From positions 17,129,501 through 17,193,500 of the forward strand of contig JALDNG010000022.1 in NCBI GenBank assembly GCA_024349245.1: a DNA stretch of 64,000 bases, written 5' to 3'. The stretch is from Neodontobutis hainanensis (taxonomy: Eukaryota; Chordata; Actinopteri; Gobiiformes; Odontobutidae). Under the pieces are notes generated by a model. That model was not told the DNA's origin, searched no databases, and saw nothing but the letters and a program-made list of their open reading frames with translations. The translations under genes and the position numbers were made by a program. Of this stretch, positions 11,901-23,938 are shown piece by piece. Every line of letters begins with the position of its first letter. The first letter of the stretch is position 1.

Positions 11901-14900
11901 TCATAATGTATGGAACGTCTAATTTTAAATTGCTTATTGTTTCCTTTCATTTTAGAAATCCATTCTTCTTTTTTAAAAGCATTTTTTATTGTCAATCAGG
12001 AAAATAGTGGATGAATTAATTTTTTTTTTTTTCATATGGAATGATTTTAATTCCTATTTCATTTTCAAGTTTTTTTATTTTTTTATTTAAACCAGACAAG
12101 ACCAAGTTATAGCTGTAATAAAATGTCTAACCTAAAAAGTACTTAAAAAGTAAAAGTAATATATACACAGCTAAGTATTTATTAGTTAAAATGTGTTCAC
12201 AATATTTCAAAGTAAAAGTTTCAAGCCTAAAGTCTAAATCCTAATTGACCAAACCGAGGTACTTCAATCTTTTCCAACTAATGTGAAATTTAAGATGATG
12301 AGCTCAAATGTGTTGACTAAGTTTCAAAGTAAAAGTTCCAAGGCTGTAAGTCTAAATCTAAATTGATTGCGGTTGTTGAATTTTTTTCTTAGGGAATGTA
12401 AAATAAAACTAATTAAAACAGTTTGCGTCTTTGCGATTGTTGAAGAGCTGGGACTATAAAATTGTCACCTCTGCTTACACGAGGAAGTGCCTTAATGAGG
12501 AGGACAGTTTTATGTGGACAGACCTTTGGAGTCTTATTGCTGAAGCTGAGGCTGAATGATCCGATTACCTCCAAATAATAGCAATAATATCACATTTACG
12601 TAACAAACTTTTTTATAATCTTTATAATCTTCTCAAAGTCGAAGATTCCTTCACGGATTATAAACATGATTTTGTTTGTAGTCTTTGACTTTCCTTCGGT
12701 TAGTGGTCACTTAGTTTGTCGCCGGAGGACACTTCCTTTCCCTGTGCTTAACCCTTGACCCGCCAAAGTAAAGTTGCAATAAAATGCTCCGATCGAATGT
12801 CTACAAAGTGTACGGTGACTTACGATTACAGGTGCGTGTGTGTAAAAGGTGATTTAGGACCCATCTAGAGGACAGGAGTAATTGTAATGCTTAACACTAG
12901 ACAGACTCTTAATCACAGTGTGGGATTAGACATATTTGTTTTCTGCTTTATATAGATTTAAATAGAAATATTTGGTAAAATGCTATAAAATTGTGTTAAT
13001 CCACATAGACAAAAGTTTTACTAAAGTGGCTTATCTAAACATATTCAATTCAAATGAAAGCTTCACATTACTCTTCAAAGTTTATTTACTATTGCACTTG
13101 GGGAAATGAGTTTTGTGGGGAACCCTCCACATAATCCAATCTAGGCTATAAATATATTAATGAAATATACCAGATGCTAGACAAAGTATTAAAGCTATAA
13201 TTAATAATTGCAAAGGCAGCAGAGCAATAAAAACATGTGAACATAGTGGGTAAAGATTTACTTAAAAATTGCGTGTAACTTTTACTTTTATGGAAAAACT
13301 CAAAGACAAATAATATTTACTTGGATTTTTGAGTGTAAATGCATTTTCAATATATTTAACTTTTTATTTAACTAAAATAGTATTCAATCCGTCTTAATTT
13401 GGCTACATCTGACAAACTGATCCATAGCCACAAGTCCCACCTGATTAAATGCCATGATTGGATTAAAAGGCTATGAAAAGGTCAATAATTCCCTTTTGTG
13501 TATTTTTAAATTAGACGTCTGACTACGGGATATATTTTACTCACTCTAATACGCAACATAAAGTAAATTAACAGATGCTAATGTCTGATCTAGAGATTAC
13601 ATAAAAAGCAAAAATGGTGACTTGAGAAAGTTGTAAAGTTCAAATTGAGTGCTTGAACACAACAGTGGGATCTGTCTGGGATTTAGTGCCCTCAGATAAT
13701 AGTCTTATATCTTAACTCCAGTGCTATTGCTACACATAGACAAACTTAATAATGAGCTCTCCCCTGGCCCCGGTCTTGTGTCTCCTCAGTGAAGTATTTC
13801 GTGATTTGAGGTGGTCTGAACAGTGGCCAGAGAAAGGGGCTGTGAGTGGGCGGCCGCGAGGCAGATTAAGCGCTTCATTCTTTGAGTACATGGCACTTTT
13901 GAGGAGACATGTGTTTAAAATGGCAGGAGAAGAGTGTGCGCGGGGGGCCCCCACGCACTGAGCACTCCAGTGATGGATGCCTCTCTATCGGAGGATTTGC
14001 AAAAAGCACAAACAGATCTGAGCAATGAACTGTGACGAGGAGGAGTAATCTCTTCGAAAGCTTTTCCAAAATTTAAACTTTGCATCAACAGAGAGTACAA
14101 GGAGAGAGGATACATGAAACTATACAATATACATTCAAGTTATATCATTGTAGGCGGTTAGCATGGAAGTGTGGAAATATGAAAATGATCTCATTTAATG
14201 TTGTGTTTTCACTGGATTTTGGATAAAGTACACGGAAATATGTCTGTTTCTTTCACAGTAAGCACACTGGCGGAATTGAAGCTCTTTTTAAATATGTATT
14301 ACAGAGTGTACAATATTGGAAAAACATGCAATATATTTGTTTAATATTGTAATAAAAATATTACTTGACTTAGAGAAAAGATATGAAGTCAGAAAAGCTT
14401 GAATCCCACATAGGAATGTAAATAAGTATTACAGGCGCATGATTCTGGTAAATTGACTATGTATTTGTCCAACTCATATACTCTTGTGTAAAATATGAAT
14501 TGAATACAAAAAGAAATGCAAAACTCAAAATTTGCTATGACTAAGTTCCACTAGAGCCACTGACTTTCATTTGATTGTGCCATAATATAATTTTAATTCT
14601 CCTACTTCACTTTTATTTTAAAATTTAAGTGCAGAGCTGGACAAAATTGCATCTTGCAGTTTGAGTGGTGACTTTAAAATGCAATATTATTTCAATTGTT
14701 GATGCGGAGAGCTTATTTGTGGTTCAACATATGTAATATACCACAATCTGACCGAGGAGCACATTAAATATTACTTTATTATAAGGTGCACAATATTGAG
14801 AACACAAGCAATACATGTGTGGTATTATAGCAATGATATGACTTTAAACTGGGTAATAGATGGTTTGACATCAAAAATGTATAAAAGACTCTTGACTAAC

Positions 14901-17900
14901 TTACAAATGTCACACTAGTGCCACTAACCTGTGGTTGCGTGCTCTATAATATGATTTATGACTCCAAATTTACTGTTTTGACATGCACAGTATAAATGCA
15001 TGGCTCCACAAAATCACATGTTGTGCTTTTTTTTTAAATGCAAAATGATAATGCAGACCAAATATGTGTAAGACTTTCTAAAAACTACTCCATATTAACT
15101 ATTGCTATTCACAACTGCTTACTTTTTTATTAATCAACAATATGTTATAAGCATTATTAACGTTTTAGTCTTGGATATAAAGCTCATGTAAAATTCATAT
15201 ATAAATGAGATTTCACTGTTTATTCAGTCACTAATTGTGTTGCCAAAGTATGTAATATGCCAGAGCTGTAATGTAATGGGAACGCTTAAAAGTGCTTGAC
15301 CTAGGAATGCTGTTTCCAAGTCAATTTCTTTCTGCACTTAAATGTTGGGAGCATTGATCGTTTGTGTTGAGCCTCATTCATCAGCGATCATGCCTTTTCT
15401 TACCATAACATAGGATTTACAGCACCTTTGTGGAGCAGCTACTGTGAGCTTTGACAGCAAGAATCCCATTTACATCTGCTTCAGCAGTGAGAAATGAAGG
15501 ATTAGTGTCCAGGAGCCAGACTTTTAAACATGACGCATAGATAATCCTCTGAGCTGAACCCTATTCATGATGTGAGACAGTACTTAAATGTAATCTGACT
15601 ATATGCAGATCCGTGGTGGTGTGTTTGTGGCAGAAGTAGGTCTCCAGGTTGATATCCGGTCAGCATGTGAATTAACATATGCACGTTTTTTTTTCGGGCT
15701 CGTTCCTGCCAGTGTGACCTGATTGCATGCAGACGTCAAAATACTGGCACGTTAAGAGGCTGATTGTTTCAGACTAATGGTCACTCAGCCTCTCTGATTG
15801 GCACGCTTGGCTGCACTTCTCTGCCACGCCGGCCCGTCATTGGCCTCTCTCGGATTTAGCGATATGAAAATACGCATTAGGTCCACTTTACTGTTTTCTT
15901 GTTGTATGTTAATTCCAGTCTACAGAGCAGCCAGTGACCCATGACCTCAGTCAGAGTCAGAGTCCCTCTCGCCGAGTTAGACATGCTAATTCGTTTGACA
16001 TATGATGTATAAAATTCATTATGTATTCTGAGTAGTTTGCACGGATTGCTTCACTTACAATATCATAATGTATGGAACGCCTAATTTTAAATTGCTTATT
16101 GTTTCCTTTCATTTTAGAAATCCATTCTTCTTTTTAAAAGCATTTTTATTGTCAATCAGGAAAATAGTGGATGAATTAATTTTTTTTTTTCATATGGAAT
16201 GATTTTAATTCCTATTTCATTTTCAAGTTTTTTTATTTTTTTATTTAAACCAGACAAGACCAAGTTATAGCTGTAATAAAATGTCTAACCTAAAAAGTAC
16301 TTAAAAAGTAAAAGTAATATATACACAGCTAAGTATTTATTAGTTAAAATGTGTTCACAATATTTCAAAGTAAAAGTTTCAAGCCTAAAGTCTAAATCCT
16401 AATTGACCAAACCGAGGTACTTCAATCTTTTCCAACTAATGTGAAATTTAAGATGATGAGCTCAAATGTGTTGACTCAGTTTCAAAGTAAAAGTTCCAAG
16501 GCTGTAAGTCTAAATCTAAATTGATTGCGGTTGTTGAATTTTTTTCTTAGGGAATGTAAAATAAAACTAATTAAAACAGTTTGCGTCTTTGCGATTGTTG
16601 AAGAGCTGGGACTATAAAATTGTCACCTCTGCTTACACGAGGAAGTGCCTTAATGAGGAGGACAGTTTTATGTGGACAGACCTTTGGAGTCTTATTGCTG
16701 AAGCTGAGGCTGAATGATCCGATTACCTCCAAATAATAGCAATAATATCACATTTACGTAACAAACTTTTTTATAATCTTTATAATCTTCTCAAAGTCGA
16801 AGATTCCTTCACGGATTATAAACATGATTTTGTTTGTAGTCTTTGACTTTCCTTCGGTTAGTGGTCACTTAGTTTGTCGCCGGAGGACACTTCCTTTCCC
16901 TGTGCTTAACCCTTGACCCGCCAAAGTAAAGTTGCAATAAAATGCTCCGCTCGAATGTCTACAAAGTGTACGGTGACTTACGATTACAGGTGCGTGTGTG
17001 TAAAAGGTGATTTAGGACCCATCTAGAGGACAGGAGTAATTGTAATGCTTAACACTAGACAGACTCTTAATCACAGTGTGGGATTAGACATATTTGTTTT
17101 CTGCTTTATATAGATTTAAATAGAAATATTTGGTAAAATGCTATAAAATTGTGTTAATCCACATAGACAAAAGTTTTACTAAAGTGGCTTATCTAAACAT
17201 ATCCAATTCAAATGAAAGCTTCACATTACTCTTCAAAGTTTATTTACTATTGCACTTGGGGAAATGAGTTTTGTGGGGAACCCTCCACATAATCCAATCT
17301 AGGCTATAAATATATTAATGAAATATACCAGATGCTAGACAAAGTATTAAAGCTATAATTAATAATTGCAAAGGCAGCAGAGCAATAAAAACATGTGAAC
17401 ATAGTGGGTAAAGATTTACTTAAAAATTGCGTGTAACTTTTACTTTTATGGAAAAACTCAAAGACAAATAATATTTACTTGGATTTTTGAGTGTAAATGC
17501 ATTTTCAATATATTTAACTTTTTATTTAACTAAAATAGTATTTAATCGGTCTTAATGTGGCTACATCTGACAAACTGATCCATAGCCAAGTGTACAGTGG
17601 CCACAAGTCCCACCTGATTAAATGCCATGATTGGATTAAAAGGCTATGAAAAGGTCAATAATTCCCTTTTGTGTATTTTTAAATTAGACGTCTGACTACG
17701 GGATATATTTTACTCACTCTAATACGCAACATAAAGTAAATTAACAGATGCTAATGTCTGATCTAGAGATTACATAAAAAGCAAAAATGGTGACTTGAGA
17801 AAGTTGTAAAGTTCAAATTGAGTGCTTGAACACAACAGTGGGATCTGTCTGGGATTTAGTGCCCTCAGATAATAGTCTTATATCTTAACTCCAGTGCTAT

Positions 17901-20900
17901 TGCTACACATAGACAAACTTAATAATGAGCTCTCCCCTGGCCCCGGTCTTGTGTCTCCTCAGTGAAGTATTTCGTGATTTGAGGTGGTCTGAACAGTGGC
18001 CAGAGAAAGGGGCTGTGAGTGGGCGGCCGCGAGGCAGATTAAGCGCTTCATTCTTTGAGTACATGGCACTTTTGAGGAGACATGTGTTTAAAATGGCAGG
18101 AGAAGAGTGTGCGCGGGGGGCCCCCACGCACTGAGCACTCCAGTGATGGATGCCTCTCTCTATCGGAGGATTTGCAAAAAAGCACAAACAGATCTGAGCA
18201 ATGAACTGTGACGAGGAGGAGTAATCTCTTCGAAAGCTTTTCCAAAATTTAAACTTTGCATCAACAGAGAGTACAAGGAGAGAGGATACATGAAACTATA
18301 CAATATACATTCAAGTTATATCATTGTAGGCGGTTAGCATGGAAGTGTGGAAATATGAAAATGATCTCATTTAATGTTGTGTTTTCACTGGATTTTGGAT
18401 AAAGTACACGGAAATATGTCTGTTTCTTTCACAGTAAGCACACTGGCGGAATTGAAGCTCTTTTTAAATATGTATTACAGAGTGTACAATATTGGAAAAA
18501 CATGCAATATATTTGTTTAATATTGTAATAAAAATATTACTTGACTTAGAGAAAAGATATGAAGTCAGAAAAGCTTGAATCCCACATAGGAATGTAAATA
18601 AGTATTACAGGGCGCATGATTCTGGTAAATTGACTATGTATTTGTCCAACTCATATACTCTTGTGTAAAATATGAATTGAATACAAAAAAGAAATGCAAA
18701 ACTCAAAATTTGCTATGACTAAGTTCCACTAGAGCCACTGACTTTCATTTGATTGTGCCATAATATAATTTTAATTCTCCTACTTCACTTTTATTTTAAA
18801 ATTTAAGTGCAGAGCTGGACAAAATTGCATCTTGCAGTTTGAGTGGTGACTTTAAAATGCAATATTATTTCAATTGTTGATGCGGAGAGCTTATTTGTGG
18901 TTCAACATATGTAATATACCACAATCTGACCGAGGAGCACATTAAATATTACTTTATTATAAGGTGCACAATATTGAGAACACAAGCAATACATGTGTGG
19001 TATTATAGCAATGATATGACTTTAAACTGGGTAATAGATGGTTTGACATCAAAAATGTATAAAAGACTCTTGACTAACTTACAAATGTCACACTAGTGCC
19101 ACTAACCTGTGGTTGCGTGCTCTATAATATGATTTATGACTCCAAATTTACTGTTTTGACATGCACAGTATAAATGCATGGCTCCACAAAATCACATGTT
19201 GTGCTTTTTTTTTAAATGCAAAATGATAATGCAGACCAAATATGTGTAAGACTTTCTAAAAACTACTCCATATTAACTATTGCTATTCACAACTGCTTAC
19301 TTTTTTATTAATCAACAATATGTTATAAGCATTATTAACGTTTTAGTCTTGGATATAAAGCTCATGTAAAATTCATATATAAATGAGATTTCACTGTTTA
19401 TTCAGTCACTAATTGTGTTGCCAAAGTATGTAATATGCCAGAGCTGTAATGTAATGGGAACGCTTAAAAGTGCTTGACCTAGGAATGCTGTTTCCAAGTC
19501 AATTTCTTTCTGCACTTAAATGTTGGGAGCATTGATCGTTTGTGTTGAGCCTCATTCATCAGCGATCATGCCTTTTCTTACCATAACATAGGATTTACAG
19601 CACCTTTGTGGAGCAACTACTGTGAGCTTTGACAGCAAGAATCCTATTTACATCCGCTTCAGCAGTGAGAAATGAAGGATTAGTGTCCAGGAGCCAGACT
19701 TTTAAACATGACAGATAGATAATCCTCTGAGCTGAACCCTATTCATGATGTGAGACAGTACTTAAATGTAATCTGACTATATGCAGATCCGTGGTGGTGT
19801 GTTTGTGGCAGAAGTAGGTCTCCAGGTTGATATCCGGTCAGCATGTGAATTAACATATGCACGTTTTTGTTCGGGCTCGTTCCTGCCAGTGTGACCTGAT
19901 TGCATGCAGACGTCAAAATACTGGCACGTTAAGAGGCTGATTGTTTCAGACTAATGGTCACTCAGCCTCTCTGATTGGCACGCTTGGCTGCACTTCTCTG
20001 CCACGCCGGCCCGTCATTGGCCTCTCTCGGATTTAGCGATATGAAAATACGCATTAGGTCCACTTTACTGTTTTCTTGTTGTATGTTAATTCCAGTCTAC
20101 AGAGCAGCCAGTGACCCATGACCTCAGTCAGAGTCAGAGTCCTCAGTCTCAGGAGTACAGACCTTCACTGGATAAAAAATCTCAAACAGACTGCAACTAT
20201 ATCACTAATCTCAAACCATTTGATGAGAAAGTACAAGCTCATAGTATTTAAAGGTATACTATACAAGATTTTAATGAATCCCAATTTGATGGAAATTCAC
20301 TTAATTACACTTTTAAGGCCCTCTAAAACAACATGGAGGTGAATGTATATGTAAACTAATTACTCTATCCCAGTATTTAACCATTGTACTCTGAGGGGAA
20401 TTTGGTTGTGTAGGTTTCAGCCAATCAGAGCTCAAACAAAGAAAAAAGACGGTAAATTCATTCTAAACTGGACTAAAAGTTGGATTTTACTTTTACTAAC
20501 TGATGGATGGGACATGGGCCAGGTTTGTTTCCTGGATACCATACCTTTTAATAGTGACCATATAACTTATATTACATGAAATAATTGGCATTTTCATATG
20601 ACAATACAAAGATTTAACTAGATAAAGCACCTTTCTGTTTTGGGGTTGCTCCATCTAATCAGCCAAATAACAATACAAAAGGGGCCTACCCTCAGCACAC
20701 AGTATACTGCATAACCATTGTCTAAATGACACATTTTCAATATCTATAAAACACTTTTATATAACTCCATACTATTAAGCCTTAGTTAAAGTAGCGCTGC
20801 ATAACTTTGAGCTTTCTCTTCTTAATTCTCAAAATCATTTTGATGATTTTTGGGATGGGATCGGTAGAATTATATGTACTTCACTGACATCAGCTGGACT

Positions 20901-23896
20901 AAAACCTCAAATGTAACATTCCCGCCATTGTGCATGAGATTACTTACTTACTTAATTACTTTACAAGGCTCTCAAAGTGCTTTACAGTCCATTATTCATT
21001 CACTCCACAGTCACACACTGGAGGTGGAGACATGGCAGCCATTTTGCGCCTACAGTCTTTTCAAACATACTCACACATTCCTACACCAGAGCCACAGACA
21101 CTGGAGGCAAGATGAGTTAAGAGTCTTGCCCAAGGACACAAAAACAGCATGAACTGGGGAGAGCGGAAATCATACCACCAACCTTACCACCTACGGTTAT
21201 AGGACAACCTCTCTACCATTTTTTTTCAAACCTTCCCTTACTTTTGGCATTCCTGTCACATTATCCACATGCACATTAAAATCACCTGTAATGACTATGT
21301 ATTCAAAATCTGTGCAGACAACACTAAAATTATTAACTTATCAATAAAATTATGACATTGTTGAGGCGGTTTGTAAAGAACTACATATAATATAGATGGA
21401 GAAAACCTCAACTCATATTCACACTCACACAAGTGGATAAGAATTGCTGCGATGACATTGCAGTTGCACAGAGAGGGATCTGCGCCCTCTACTGGCTGAA
21501 AGTTATGCAGTTATGCTACTCATTTACAAAGCATTTTTCTAACATTTCTAATAAAGTTTCTAATAATATTTCTAATAAAGTTATAAACATTGGTATTAAC
21601 GATTAGACTGGACTATAAAGCTTGTGAAGTTATATACATGAGATCTAAGCATCTATAGTTTTTTTTATAGAGCTATTGTTACATTTGTTTTGAAATCTTT
21701 TTGCAGCTAAGTCAGCCTCATATTGAGCAGCTTGTATTTATTTAGCCACACATTCATATTTAACCCCTGCATCCCTCAAGCTAATAAAGCATTAATACGC
21801 GTTTGTGTTTATTTCATGTTAATGCTCCTCATCTCAGATTATTATTCAAGCAGCGTTTAAAAAATGCATGTTAAAAACCAAAACCAAATAATAATTCAAT
21901 ATCTCGGTACGACCCTACGTTTTTATTATTTGATTGCATAACATTAAAAAACAAACAGCCACAGCTTTTAATGCCAAATGAAAACGTTGGCCACCGTCCA
22001 CCGAATGGAAGCAAGTGGACTCGGCCAAGAATATGTCAAGTTTGTTAAAGAAAGCCACGCCGCAGATGCTTTAGACTTATGGTGGGTGTACTTAATGATT
22101 AGCTCTAACACAAACATAGTTTGCAATATGAATCAGTAATGTTAATGAACTTTTTATTTTTACATCAGCTGACATAAGGAGAGGATTGTTTTGTTTGTGA
22201 GGGGCTGGTACGGGAGGGAGGAGGTGGCAGGAGGCATCTTGGACTGCATTCTTGTTCAGGCCCGTCCATCTGGGAGCAACATGCTTGTAAAATGTAGCAT
22301 CCCTTTGCGTTGCATAAAAAGTACCATGCTTTATGATGGGGAATTCTGAAAATGCATTGTTTTGTTTTTTTTCCCCATTTATTTTCCCTTCCAGCCTTGG
22401 GTCTATTTGCTCAACAAGAAGACATTGGGGTAATTGACGGCAGTGGGTTTGAAGAATGTCATAATAAAGACAAGATAGTGTTATGGAACGGGATTAGGTC
22501 ATATGTTTTAGTCTACAGGTTGACACTGGGATTTTTAACGCCAAGAATTTTACACATTTAGTTCAGAATTTGCCCATAAAGATAGTGATGATTAAGCAAA
22601 TTTATTTATCACATTATATATAAGATTTTCTTTATTGTCATTGCAGTATCAGTTTTTCTAATATACATACAAGACTGCTTGTGGTGTCACATGTTCACAC
22701 AATCAGATGCAAACTCAAGAAGAAGAACACCTATAATATGCAGGATTTTTGAAAAAAACTACACAATGGAGATAACCTTATTTCCACATTTATGGTTGTT
22801 AGACAAACAGAATGGAGGTAGCTGTTTCTCTAAACCAACTTCCAAAATTCTGTATTTCTGCATTTTACTCTTTTGTTTCCTTTTTAATGCTTTGCTCACA
22901 TTAGAAAATAAAATAATTGAAGGATGGATATAGTTTATTCAAGTCCAGAGATGGTCTTTTACTCAGATGAACTCCAAAAGAAAGTGTTGGATTGTGTTAA
23001 ATCCTGAATATTATGCCTTTTAAAAGCTGTGGTGTGTATAGTTTAATTGCTCTGGTGCAATTCATAACCTCGCACTCCTTCTTTTTAGAGCATGTGAACA
23101 GCTATAGTAGCCCTGTAGGGACATGTCTTGTGTATGAACAAACCCAGTGGAAATCGGCCTGATGGTGGTTTCACTGCAGTTTATAAATGGTTGAAACCTT
23201 CATGCAAGAATGTGTTCTTCCCTTCCAACAGTGCTCAGTTTGTCCAGCTGAAGAAACAGGTAGTATTGGCTCTGTTCAGTGGGTTGTATGGCGTTTTAAA
23301 TTTCTATTTTCCCAAGAAAGAAAAATGCTCGTTAGACCAGACGGTGCAGTTTTATCTTAAGTTGTTTTACCATAACGACAAAACAATATGATGTACTGTT
23401 TTATTATATACTGTAAAATCATATTGCTAAATTAATTGTGGAAAGTTTTATATGTACTATCTTCTTGTCTGTCTTTGTCTTTTGCAGTTATCTGCCATGG
23501 TTTGAAATCTACTACAAGCTGCTAAATACCCTGGCGGACTATTTAACAAAACAACAGGTAATAATATTTCTTTTGTGCACTTTTACATCTACTTTTCTGT
23601 GTCTGTTTAGTTGCTACACCATAAAATAAGATATTTGACTGAGAAAAAGCACACAGTTTAGTGTTTTTGAAAGTGTGCTGTAGTAAGAGATTTCCTCCCA
23701 TTCTCTTCCCGTTTCTGCAAAACCACAATGTTGTCTTTCGTGTGCAAGTTTTGTTTCGGCGGCTCGGCTTGGCTTTCCTGTTGTTAGCGGCAACAATGTT
23801 GACATTTCACAGACCAAAGGCTGATCTGACACTTGGAAGTTATTCCTGATGATTTACTGGAAAACAAATCGTTAAAATATGAAAACCCAGTCTCGC

Positions 23897-23938
<42 letters not shown>

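Larger units (their letters stand above)
11800..15961 (+). repeat. tandem duplication block A, copy 1 (about 4.16 kb)
   Basis: Starts at GTCCCTCTCGCCGAGTTAGA and runs to CAGTCAGAGTCAGAGTCC, where the same starting sequence recurs. Nearly every line can be matched to 15962-20142, with only scattered substitutions (for example GGAACGTCT against GGAACGCCT, GACTAAGTT against GACTCAGTT), small homopolymer indels and one 15-nt insertion in copy 2. It contains no exon. Inside it are a nested 118-bp repeat and a possible conserved stretch near its 3' end. Confidence 0.95.
10611..23487 (+). other. large intron (12.9 kb) carrying duplicated block A
   Basis: Holds a candidate conserved element at 11250-11470, both copies of tandem block A (11800-20142), a unique spacer with a minus-strand SINE (about 20960-21220), and the first part of block B copy 1 (from 21305). 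No DENN exon was found in it apart from those already listed. Confidence 0.85.
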
